From: Nitrospinaceae bacterium
GTDB lineage: Bacteria > Nitrospinota > Nitrospinia > Nitrospinales > VA-1
Reading direction: 5' to 3'
Assembly (NCBI GenBank): GCA_029261435.1
Contig: JAJDBI010000078.1
Coordinates: 1-12,536 of the forward strand
DNA: 12,536 nt
Shown here: positions 1-8,200 of the stretch, piece by piece
How positions within the stretch are numbered: the first letter of the stretch is position 1
Layout of the letters: each line of letters opens with the position of its first letter
The notes under the pieces: model-generated
Seen by the model: the letters and a program-made list of their open reading frames with translations, nothing else
Database searches by the model: none
Told to the model about the DNA's origin: nothing
Program-made: the position numbers and the translations under genes

Positions 1-447
1 AACTTTTTTCTCTAATTGCCTGTTAGCAAACTCAAGCTCAGCATCTTTTTTGGCGAGGTCTTTAAACTGCTCTTCCAACTGATCATGCACTACTTCTAAA
101 TTCTCTTCTTTTAGTTTGAATACATAGCAAAAAAACGCCGTGCCCCAGATAAGTAGAAGGGAAATGATTCGGTTTATAGCCACCTTCCAAAACTCACCTC
201 CCGGAGGGGATAACCAGTATCCCAAGCCAGTTAAAATCGTCCCCAATACTGCCGCACCCCAAACATAACGTTTTTGTCTGGCCAACAAAGCCACCAGAAC
301 GAGAACTACATAAAGGACTCCACCCGCAATTCCCAATTCCAAGGATAAATCCATGAAGAAAATACCAGCGGCAAGCAATCCTTCAAACAACAAGAACCAC
401 CGGTATTCCTGCAACCAACTTTTATATTCCAAGGGTTTCGTTCTCAT
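1..447 (-). CDS. Membrane sensor protein, probably a histidine kinase; N-terminal part only
   Basis: Partial gene. The reading frame is open from an ATG at 447 to the window edge, giving 149 residues with no stop. Residues about 17-106 are strongly hydrophobic and look like four membrane spans. Signature motifs are ELGIAGGVLYV (37-47), SPPGGEFWKVAINR (80-93) and IWGTAFF (100-106). This kind of N-terminal membrane module is known to me from sensor histidine kinases and related signalling proteins. From residue about 111 the sequence turns into a charged coiled coil ending in LEFANRQLEKKV, the usual linker before a PAS or kinase domain. The output domain is outside the window, so kinase, diguanylate cyclase or another output are all possible. 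The start is the first ATG after an in-frame TAA, but no good Shine-Dalgarno sequence precedes it. The gene lies just past the terminator at 485-519, so it is probably transcribed separately from the genes upstream. Confidence 0.8.
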   Translation of the reverse strand, partial: MRTKPLEYKSWLQEYRWFLLFEGLLAAGIFFMDLSLELGIAGGVLYVVLVLVALLARQKRYVWGAAVLGTILTGLGYWLSPPGGEFWKVAINRIISLLLIWGTAFFCYVFKLKEENLEVVHDQLEEQFKDLAKKDAELEFANRQLEKKV

Positions 448-484
448 ATAAATACTATTCCCAATAACCCAACTTTACTGCGTC

Positions 485-519
485 AAAAAAAATGCCTTCC
501 CTTGTTCCAGGAAGGCATT
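485..519 (-). terminator. Rho-independent terminator
   Basis: On the minus strand a perfect 10-bp stem is formed by AATGCCTTCC (491-500) and GGAAGGCATT (510-519), with a 9-nt loop. The 3' arm runs straight into a run of T (plus-strand A run at 485-492). This is a textbook intrinsic terminator in the right place to end the transcript of the small membrane peptide and PCP_red genes. On the plus strand no T run follows the hairpin, so it looks one-directional. Confidence 0.88.
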
Positions 520-591
520 CATAAAAAACTTCAGTCTGGGCTGATCTGTCCGGGATAAACCCAACCACCCAATAAGTTTGGCGCTGTGCCC

Positions 592-714
592 TTACTTTCT
601 TGCACCTCTTCGATACTTTTGTCGTACGGGAATCCGGCTGTTCAGAAAAAAAATAAACAACGAACCCAAAATAATCATTCCTGCCGGATAAACCCAATTC
701 ATTTCAGAAACCAT
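592..714 (-). CDS. Small single-span membrane peptide, 40 residues
   Basis: ATG at 714 to TAA at 592-594. A ribosome binding site (GAGGT, 5 nt before the ATG) sits directly against the stop of the upstream PCP_red-domain gene; the gap between the genes is 13 bp, so translation is probably coupled. The peptide begins MVSEMNWVYPAG. It has one hydrophobic segment at residues about 7-24 (WVYPAGMIILGSLFIFFL), then a strongly basic tail (RIPVRQKYRRGARK). The positive-inside rule predicts an outside N terminus and a cytoplasmic tail. I recognise no family. The position, ribosome binding site, membrane-like composition and terminator 70 bp downstream support a real gene. A longer frame across the same DNA (455-697) reads as unstructured sequence and is less likely. 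The peptide may anchor or partner the PCP_red protein, but that is inference from the neighbourhood only. Confidence 0.68.
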   Translation of the reverse strand: MVSEMNWVYPAGMIILGSLFIFFLNSRIPVRQKYRRGARK

Positions 715-727
715 AGCTACCTCGCGG

Positions 728-1558
728 TTAAAAAGTGAACCGATATTTTTCAAATAATTCCAGCGTTACAACTTCTTTTCCTTCTTTAGTCACCTCTTGT
801 TCAATACGTTTCACAGCCATGTTGCGAATAAAAGGAATCGGAATGCGCGAAACTTTATCCAATGCATCGTCTTCCCATTTCAGAGAAATTTCAACGGCCT
901 CTTCCTTTTCCTGATCAATCTGTTCGTCACGTTTGAGGTCTTCTTCGGTCACTTCCATCCCCATAGCTTCTTTAGCAGATGCAGGCATGATATTGGTGAA
1001 CACTTCATCAATGATAGAAGGGGTGATCATCTTATCTCCACGCTGGCGGGCACGACCCTCAATGGTCTGTTTGGCCATACCTAGAACAAAGGGAGGCACC
1101 TTCTCCATTTTTTCCAAGGCTTCCTTGCTCCACGGCATACCTTGTGGGGTTGCAACTTCCATATAATTTTTAAACTTTTCAACAATATCGTCTTTTTTCT
1201 CAGTACGCATCGAAAGAAAATCTTCAATTTCTTCAATCACTTCCACCTTGCGTGGACTTTGCCTCATTTTATCCTTCGCCACATCAAAAGCATCCATCGT
1301 CAATTCTTCGAAGCCAAATCCCTTGACTCTTTTAGACACCAGCATCATGGACTCATTTCGAATTTCGGTCAGGTAATCAGAGGTCACTATTTTGAACCCT
1401 CTTTTCATGCACCGCTGAACCATCAGCTTGCGAATACCCGGTCGCACAAACTCCGGAGCATGCTTCACCCTCTCCCAGGCATCTTCAGACCATTCAACTC
1501 CATTTTCCTTTGCATAAGGATGGTCAACATCGGCGATTTTAATTTCTCCAGTTCCCAT
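728..1558 (-). CDS. Protein with three tandem PCP_red-type domains
   Basis: 276 residues, no signal peptide or membrane span, acidic and rich in charged helices. Three copies of the PCP_red-type motif are visible (the small domain at the C terminus of the BchB/ChlB subunit of dark-operative protochlorophyllide reductase). They lie at residues about 22-67 (WSEDAWERVKHAPEFVR), 141-190 (WSKEALEKMEKVPPFVLGMA) and 226-272 (WEDDALDKVSRIPIPFIRNMA). Each has Trp, an Ala-x-x-(K/R)-(V/M) helix, Pro-x-Phe, a basic helix, then Gly-x-x-x-(V/I)-Thr. The third copy has one extra residue between Trp and Phe. The catalytic part of BchB is absent, so this is not a protochlorophyllide reductase despite the likely automatic name. 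Molecular function is unknown. Start choice: ATG 1558 has AGGTGGAG ending 3 nt upstream; the in-frame GTG at 1567 lies inside that ribosome binding site and is rejected. It is first gene of a unit with the 40-residue membrane peptide. Confidence 0.85.
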   Translation of the reverse strand: MGTGEIKIADVDHPYAKENGVEWSEDAWERVKHAPEFVRPGIRKLMVQRCMKRGFKIVTSDYLTEIRNESMMLVSKRVKGFGFEELTMDAFDVAKDKMRQSPRKVEVIEEIEDFLSMRTEKKDDIVEKFKNYMEVATPQGMPWSKEALEKMEKVPPFVLGMAKQTIEGRARQRGDKMITPSIIDEVFTNIMPASAKEAMGMEVTEEDLKRDEQIDQEKEEAVEISLKWEDDALDKVSRIPIPFIRNMAVKRIEQEVTKEGKEVVTLELFEKYRFTF

Positions 1559-1786
1559 AAACTCCACCTATAAGGATGAAACTTTTACATTTATTATATG
1601 AAAAGATTGTATTATAAAGGCACTTCTAAAAAAACGTTTACACAGTCCCTTCTATACATAAGGGTAACAACACGTAAAACACCTGATTTTCAGAGGCCTT
1701 CTTAAAAATTACTTGAAGCCCATGATAATGTCAATTAATTTGAAGGTTTTTCAAAACCCGTCCAGATAAGAAACGACTAATCCGAT
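1559..1786. other. Divergent intergenic region
   Basis: This 228-bp AT-rich gap separates the minus-strand PCP_red gene from the plus-strand spermidine-synthase-like gene and must hold promoters for both. For the plus strand the best candidate is TTGAAG (1713-1718) with a 17-bp spacer to TAATTT (1736-1741), which is weak. A short inverted repeat TTTGAA-N5-TTCAAA lies at 1739-1755, overlapping that -10. No small reading frame worth calling was seen. Confidence 0.4.
1611..1616 (-). promoter_or_regulatory. Possible -10 element for the PCP_red gene
   Basis: A perfect TATAAT on the minus strand lies about 53 bp before the ATG at 1558, which would give a leader of roughly 45 nt. No convincing -35 hexamer is found 16-18 bp further upstream, and the DNA here is AT-rich, so a chance match is quite possible. 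Confidence 0.3.
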
Positions 1787-4700
1787 ATGCGACAATCCCC
1801 AATTGTTTATTTTTTATTTTTCATTTCCGGCATCACCGCCTTGACCTATGAAATCGTATGGACCCGGATGCTGACCCTGGTGTTCGGGCATACCGTGTTC
1901 TCAGTATCGGTCGTACTGGCAGCATTCATGGCAGGTTTAGGCTTGGGCAGTTACCTGTTCGGCTATGCCGTTGACCGATTACCAGACATAAACAGTTCTT
2001 CTGCTGGTAGCAAAGCCCCAGCCGCCCTTCTGATCTATGGATGGATAGAAATCCTGATTTTTGCCAGTGGTGCCCTCCTCTCTCTCTTATTCGCCAATTT
2101 TTCGGGACTTTATGCCTCCCTGCACAGTTTCATCCCAGAATCGGTTCCCTTGCAGAATGCGATTAAAATGTTGTTTGCTTTTGGGATGATGCTGATTCCC
2201 ACCACTTTCATGGGAGCTACCCTGCCGATTATCAGTAAATACTGCGTAACGGACGACAGCCGGATGGGAACTCAGGTGAGCCTCCTCTATGCCCTCAATA
2301 CCCTGGGTGCAGCATCAGGTTGCCTGCTGACCGGATTCTTCCTGATGGGAACGTTCGGCGTTCTGCAAACTGTTCTTCTGGCGGCGGGAGTAAACCTGCT
2401 GATCGGAATCAGCGCATTGAGCATTTATCTGGAGATCGCTCCCGGAGCCGACTGGAAATTTCGACTACCCCCGTTACGGATGCCGCGCATCGACTTGAAC
2501 GCAGACCAAAAATTCTGGATGGGCATCAGCTTTATTTGTGGATTCACAGCTTTAGCCTATGAAGTGCTATGGACTCGACTATTAGTGTTCAGTATTGCCA
2601 GCACTGTCTACTCCTTCAGCATGATGCTTACGGTATTTCTTCTGGGAATCTTTTTGGGAAGCCTGTTGCTAATACCTCTGGCATCACGAATTCATAATAT
2701 CCGGACCGCCTTGTTAATACTGCAGGCCAGTACCGGTCTATACGTACTTGGTTCCCTTTACGGGATCGAGTCAATCCTTTCAGCTCCCTGGAACGGGTAC
2801 AACCTGACCGATCCCGCTGTAGCATTTTTACGCTACTTCAAGGATTCCGCAGGACTCATGCTGTTACCTACCCTGCTACTGGGCATGTGTTTTCCCTTGC
2901 TGATAAAAGTAGTATCGGGCGGACACAAAAATGTCGGGAAAGCCACCGGTCAGATCTATTCGGCAAATACTCTGGGTGCAATTTTTGGATCTTTATGTGC
3001 AGGGTTTTTGTTTCTGCCAAATTTAGGCAGCCAAGTCAGTCTGACCCTGATCGCGACTTTGAACCTGCTAACCACAGTTTTACTATTCCGGACAGGAAAC
3101 TATATGACTCCGGCAGTACGCAAGGGATTAACCGTTGTCTTCGCAGCGCTGATTCTCTTTGTCAACATGGCCATCCCTGCTGATTTATTAAATCCATTCT
3201 TCATGAGAGACAGTGCCGGAAAACGCAACCTTAAAAAGTTGTTGTATTTCGAAGAAGGACTCTCCGATACCGTGGCCGTTTTCAAGGACGACTATGGAGT
3301 TCTCGATCCTACTGCGAAGCGGTTGATCACCAATGGCATTTCCATGTCCGCCTCCAACCTGATCGCGACACGCTACATGAAACTGTTCGCGCATGTTCCA
3401 ATCCTACTGGTGGATCAACCTGATGACGTGTTGGTGGTTTGCTTTGGAACAGGACAAACCACAGGTGCGGCCGGCATGCATCCACGCGTCAAGTCTGTCG
3501 ACAGCCTGGAGCTATCTACCAGTGTCATCAATGCAGGGGAAATGTTTGCCGACCAGAATCATCAAGCACTAAAGAACCCCAAAATTAATTATGTCATTCA
3601 GGATGGGCGCAACCATCTTCTGACCACCCACAAGCGTTACGATGTCATCACTTCTGAGCCCCCGCCCCCTCGCACAGCATTCACCGTAAATTTATATACA
3701 AGGGAATATTACGAGCTTCAGAAAAACCGCCTGAAGCCTGGAGGAATCGCCGCACAATGGATTCCCCTTCATAGCCAGGGAGAAGAGGAAGTGGATATGC
3801 ACTTCAAAACCTTCCGCTCTGTTTTCCCCTACACCATGGGCTGGATGTCAGTGGCAAATGAGATTCTCATTATTGGTTCCGATCAGCCAATCCAGATCGA
3901 TTTTGATAAACTAAAAGTCCGCCTGGAAGAACCGGAAGTAAAAAAAGCACTGGCCGATATTGAGATCCCAAATATCTTTTCTTTTCTCAGCAATATCTGG
4001 CTTCTCGATGAACAAATTCAAGCGTTAGGCGCGGGCCATCCTCTCATCACCGATAACCACCCTGCTATTGAATTTTATCTCGACCTCGGGAATGTGATCG
4101 ACGTATCAGGACGGGAGAAGTATGTATTCAACCGGGCTTCTTTCGATCAAGTTGCCAACTATGTTGAAAACCTTTCAGAAACAGATCGGCTGTTGCTAAA
4201 AAACTATTACGATGCCATGGATCTTTACCAACGCGGCGTGATGTATAGCAACCGTGGGCAATTGCTAAAAGCATTGAAATTATTGGAAGACAATAATCTC
4301 GTCCGATATCACCTGCAAGCCGGCAAAGTACAAATGGCCAGACTGCTCGAACATGTGGAAGAAAACCCTGACAACCTTGAAAATCTTCTCAATCTGGGTC
4401 ACAGCTATTATCAAATAGGAGAACATGAAAAAAGTGTTGGAATCCTAAAAATGGTTTTAGAGAAAAACCCTAAACTGAGCTATGCGCATTTATATATGGG
4501 GCACAACCTTCTAGAAATGGGGGAAAAGAAAAAGGCCTTGGACTATTTCAAGAACACCGCTAAGAGTGACCCAAACCAAATGGGAACCGTGATGCGCGAA
4601 ATAGGTTTGATCAACCTTCTTCAAGCAACAGAAAAAAACCCCGAAGATAAAGCTCTCAGGCATTCCGCCGCTGAATTTTACAATATGAAAAAAGAGTATC

Positions 4701-5020
4701 TGAAATCCTTGGAATACACCCTCAAGTCTCTTGACGAAGATCCTATGAATCTCAAGCTTTTACAGAGCATCGTTTTCAGTTATCGCGGTTTGGGTGAAGC
4801 CAAAGAAGTACTCATGTATGGCAACCGCTATAGCCTGATAGACCCCGATGAAATCCACCTGCAATTCATCATGGGAGAAATTTATACCAAATTGCTTAAA
4901 TGTGAGAAGGCCATCCCATTGCTGGAAAGTGTATTGAAAAAAGACGATACTTATCGCAATGCCCAAAAGCTTCTGGATTCCTGTGAAAACCTTATGGAAA
5001 TACCTTCAAAAGGTATTTAA
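1787..5020 (+). CDS. Fused membrane / spermidine-synthase-like protein with C-terminal TPR array
   Basis: 1077 residues in three parts. Residues 1 to about 465 are a polytopic membrane region built from two related halves: TALTYEIVWTR at 17-27 matches TALAYEVLWTR at 254-264, and NTLGA at 171 matches NTLGA at 394. Residues about 475-770 are a Rossmann, SAM-methyltransferase-like domain of the spermidine synthase type. It has a glycine motif VVCFGTGQTTGA around G554, an acidic residue at E575 after strand 2, and NLYTREYY further on. Where aminopropyltransferases have an Asp-rich catalytic motif (DSSDP), this protein has YDVITSEPPPP (618-628), so ordinary spermidine synthesis is doubtful. Residues about 860-1070 contain several TPRs (e.g. 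LLNLGHSYYQIGEHEKSV), suggesting protein binding. The family is usually annotated fused MFS/spermidine synthase and its substrate is not established. The start fits the family N terminus (MRQSPIVYFLFFISG), although no clear ribosome binding site precedes it. It appears to be transcribed alone. Confidence 0.88.
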   Translation: MRQSPIVYFLFFISGITALTYEIVWTRMLTLVFGHTVFSVSVVLAAFMAGLGLGSYLFGYAVDRLPDINSSSAGSKAPAALLIYGWIEILIFASGALLSLLFANFSGLYASLHSFIPESVPLQNAIKMLFAFGMMLIPTTFMGATLPIISKYCVTDDSRMGTQVSLLYALNTLGAASGCLLTGFFLMGTFGVLQTVLLAAGVNLLIGISALSIYLEIAPGADWKFRLPPLRMPRIDLNADQKFWMGISFICGFTALAYEVLWTRLLVFSIASTVYSFSMMLTVFLLGIFLGSLLLIPLASRIHNIRTALLILQASTGLYVLGSLYGIESILSAPWNGYNLTDPAVAFLRYFKDSAGLMLLPTLLLGMCFPLLIKVVSGGHKNVGKATGQIYSANTLGAIFGSLCAGFLFLPNLGSQVSLTLIATLNLLTTVLLFRTGNYMTPAVRKGLTVVFAALILFVNMAIPADLLNPFFMRDSAGKRNLKKLLYFEEGLSDTVAVFKDDYGVLDPTAKRLITNGISMSASNLIATRYMKLFAHVPILLVDQPDDVLVVCFGTGQTTGAAGMHPRVKSVDSLELSTSVINAGEMFADQNHQALKNPKINYVIQDGRNHLLTTHKRYDVITSEPPPPRTAFTVNLYTREYYELQKNRLKPGGIAAQWIPLHSQGEEEVDMHFKTFRSVFPYTMGWMSVANEILIIGSDQPIQIDFDKLKVRLEEPEVKKALADIEIPNIFSFLSNIWLLDEQIQALGAGHPLITDNHPAIEFYLDLGNVIDVSGREKYVFNRASFDQVANYVENLSETDRLLLKNYYDAMDLYQRGVMYSNRGQLLKALKLLEDNNLVRYHLQAGKVQMARLLEHVEENPDNLENLLNLGHSYYQIGEHEKSVGILKMVLEKNPKLSYAHLYMGHNLLEMGEKKKALDYFKNTAKSDPNQMGTVMREIGLINLLQATEKNPEDKALRHSAAEFYNMKKEYLKSLEYTLKSLDEDPMNLKLLQSIVFSYRGLGEAKEVLMYGNRYSLIDPDEIHLQFIMGEIYTKLLKCEKAIPLLESVLKKDDTYRNAQKLLDSCENLMEIPSKGI
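4998..5018 (+). terminator. Hairpin overlapping the stop codon; weak terminator candidate
   Basis: AAATACCTT (4998-5006) and AAGGTATTT (5010-5018) form a perfect 9-bp stem with a 3-nt CAA loop, covering the last codons of the fused spermidine-synthase-like gene and reaching into its TAA. The stem is AT-rich and no T run follows, so efficient intrinsic termination is uncertain; it may instead protect the 3' end, or be chance. Confidence 0.3.
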
Positions 5021-5277
5021 ACAACCTACTTCAGGATGCCCAAATTAATGCAACCAAAGCATCCCGACTCCAATACACAAAACCCTATTAGATGCTGATT
5101 AAACACGGATCTTCAAGCGTTTTGAAGAAAGGCCCCATTCACAAAAATTCCTTCTTTCTAATTTCACATCTAATTTACATTATCCTGCCTTGAAAAAAAA
5201 CTTGATTCAACAATCATTATCCGCGACACTTAATGTAAATGAACATGTGATCATAAGATTTTTCAGGGAAAAAGTTA
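5021..5277. other. Intergenic region before the signalling operon
   Basis: A 257-bp gap between plus-strand genes. It contains two short inverted repeats: GGATGC (5034-5039) with GCATCC (5059-5064), loop 19 nt, and TCTTCAA (5110-5116) with TTGAAGA (5122-5128), loop 5 nt. Neither is followed by a T run. TTGAAA (5190-5195) could be a -35, with CATTAT (5215-5220) as a poorly spaced (19 bp) -10. I see no convincing promoter and no short gene. Confidence 0.35.
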
Positions 5278-8200
5278 ATGGCCGCTACCATACTCCAGCC
5301 AAACAATTTTTCACAGAAACTGATAAAAAGACTTTCTTCTCTTTTAATATTTTACCCACTGGTTTTCGTAACACTTTTAAGTGTTGGAGGAATAGGGATT
5401 TGGACCGTCGAAAATCAAATGAAGGAAAACTTAGCTACACAGTTAAAGTTAATTCTTTCAGGAAATGCAGAAACACTCAACATATGGACTGAAGGGGTTA
5501 AGCTCGACGCTCAAGTCCTGTCCCGTCAACCAAAAACCTACCAGAAATTAATTTCTCTACTCGAAATCGCCAAATCCGATTCCACCACTAATAATATATT
5601 GCGCCAATCATCAGAACTGGCTTGGCTCAGAAAAAACCTGGGAGAAGATTGCAAAACTTATGGGTTCATTGGCTTCGTTTTATTCGACCTTACAGGAAAA
5701 CAAGTTGGGGCTCTTTTAGATGCCCCTATCGGTAAAAGACAATTACTGGAAAAATCAGATTTCTTCTACCGCTCCAAACAAGGCGACACTGTAATTTCAC
5801 AACCCTTTCCAGGAGAAATTCCACTACCGGATTTAGAGGGAGTTTTTCATTCTGACTCTCCCACAATGTTTGTTTCAACCCCCATCCACAGCCATACCGG
5901 CGATATTGTTGGCGTACTGGCTTTCCGGATTCGCCCAGAAAAAGAGTTCAGCCATATTCTTTCAATAGGCCAATTTGGTTCAACGGGAGAAACTTACGCC
6001 TTTAATGATGAGGGCATTTTGGTTTCCAACAGCAGATTTGATTCACAACTGATTGCATTGGGTCTTATCCAGCCTGGACAAAAATCCGTTTTCAATATTA
6101 AAATCCGCGATCCAGGAAGAAATCTAGCAATTAAAAAACTTCACCCCGATGAGAAGGTCTCCCAATGGCCATTAACTTTTATGGCCAGTCAGGCCATTCA
6201 ACATAGAGACGGAATACAAGTTGAAGGTTATAGCGACTATCGGGGAAGACCAGTAGTAGGTGCCTGGACCTGGGTTAAGGATATGGATATTGGACTGGCT
6301 GCGGAACTGGATGTAGGCGAGGCGTTTCGGCCAATTAAAACGTTATTGGTCTGGTTTTTGTTTTTATTTGGACTACTGATAGTTTTCGGAGTTATCGCTT
6401 TCTTCCTTCGCTCACGCTATGCCCGAAGCCAGCAACATATCATCGAGAATGAAGAGCGGTTAAGCTCCTTTCTAGACAGTGCCTTTGACCCTATCATCTG
6501 TATTGATATATTTGGAACCATCCAATCGGTTAATCGCGCTGTCAAAACACAATTTGGTTACGACACCAGTGAGGTACTTGGGAAAAATGTAAAAATGCTG
6601 ATGCCAGAGCCCTATCAAAGTGAGCACGATGGGTATCTTCAGGCTTTTCTGAAAACAGGAAAGCGAAATATTCTCAACATGGTGAGAGAAGTACCTGCCA
6701 AGCGAAAAGATGGAACAGTTTTTCCAATGGAACTAAGCGTTTCAGAATCTATTGTGAACGACAAACAAAGTTTTCTGGGTATTATTCGAGATATATCAGA
6801 GCGAAAGAACGCTGGAGAAGAAGTACAAAAGTCTCAAAATGCAATTGAATTGGTTCATCGCGAGCGAAACCTGATCCTCAATTCTGCCGGTGAGGGCATT
6901 TATGGGCTGGATAATGAAGGTGTGACCACCTTTGTCAACCCTGCTGCTTGTAAAATGCTGGGGTATTCAAAAGATGAACTTATGGGTAAAGGGCAACATT
7001 CCTTGGTCCATCATTCCTATCCCGATGGGAGGTCCTATTCCAGAGACGATTGTCATATCTATGCCGCCTTTAAGGATGGAAAGGTGCATAAAGAATCCGA
7101 AGAAGTGTTTTGGCGAAAAGATGGTTCTTGTTTTCCTGTTGAGTATATCAGCCAACCCATCTACGACAACGGAAAAATAAAAGGGGCAGTAGTCACTTTT
7201 ACCGATATCTCAGAACGCAAAGTCGCTGAGAAAGAATTGCAAAGTGCCTATAATGAATTGGAAAATAGAATAAAAGAAAGGACCTTGGAACTCAACACAG
7301 CAAAGGAAGAGGCCGAACAGCATAACCAGGCCAAATCAGAGTTTCTTTCGCGGATGAGTCACGAGTTACGGACACCGATGAACGCTATTCTTGGATTTGC
7401 TCAATTGATGGAGGAAAGCACTAAAGACCCTTTGCCCACGGCTCACAGGAAAAGGACCAAACAAATCCTGAAAGCCGGAAGCCATTTACTGGAACTCATA
7501 AATGAGGTTCTTGATCTGGCCAGCATCGAGTCCGGGAAAATCACCGTTTCCCTTGAGCCGGTATGCATTTCCAATTTAGCAGAGGAAGTTCTATCAGTAA
7601 TTCGCCCTCTGGCCCAAGGTTTTAATATCAAGCTGGTCGACCAGATTACTTCCAATAAAAGGTTTTATGTACTGGCCGACAAAACCCGCCTGAAACAGGT
7701 CTTACTCAATCTGATTTCTAACGGTATCAAGTACAATCGGCAGGAAGGATCGGTTTTCCTATCCGCAGAGATTGAACACGATTCCAGGCTACGCATCAAT
7801 ATCATGGATACCGGTATGGGAATTCCTGAAGAGAAGTTCAACCAATTGTTCGCCCCCTTTAATCGACTGGGAGCTGAAAACAGTGAAGTTGAAGGAACAG
7901 GAATTGGAATGACCATCTCTAAAAAATTAATTGAATTAATGGACGGATCCATAGGAGTTGAAAGCACCTTGGGCAAAGGCAGCACCTTTTATATTTCTCT
8001 GCCGGTTTGCCAGCTCCAACAGGGAGAAAGCGAAACCGAGAAGTTTTTCACTACGGATGAAAATAAAGAAAGTGCAGGAGATATCCGCCCCTTCACACTC
8101 CTTTATATCGAAGACAACCCCGCCAATCTGAAACTGGTAGAAGACATTTTAGGGGATTATACTGAAATCAAACTGATTTCTTCACCTGACGCCGAATTAG

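Noticed and set aside
448..490. TTGACG (minus strand, overlapping the terminator T run) as -35 of the left-edge sensor gene
   Set aside because: No -10-like hexamer lies 16-18 bp downstream.
455..697. 80-residue minus-strand reading frame over the small peptide and terminator
   Set aside because: It runs through the intrinsic terminator, has no good ribosome binding site and has unstructured composition. The overlapping 40-residue frame with a ribosome binding site and membrane span fits better.
728..1558. Protochlorophyllide reductase function
   Set aside because: Only the small C-terminal PCP_red-type domain is present, in three copies; no BchB/ChlB catalytic region and no other chlorophyll gene is in the window.
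1559..1567. GTG at 1567 as start of the PCP_red gene
   Set aside because: The GTG is part of the AGGTGGAG ribosome binding site that serves the ATG at 1558.
797..1573. Plus-strand reading frames opposite the PCP_red gene
   Set aside because: They mirror the codon pattern of the minus-strand gene, are rich in His and Phe, and show no domain or ribosome binding site.
3400..4100. Calling the fused gene speE (spermidine synthase)
   Set aside because: The catalytic acidic motif is replaced and the protein is a large membrane and TPR fusion, so the gene symbol would mislead.
5190..5492. 100-residue frame starting at a TTG before the hybrid kinase gene
   Set aside because: It overlaps the kinase start in another frame, has a low-quality start and reads as frame-shifted sequence.
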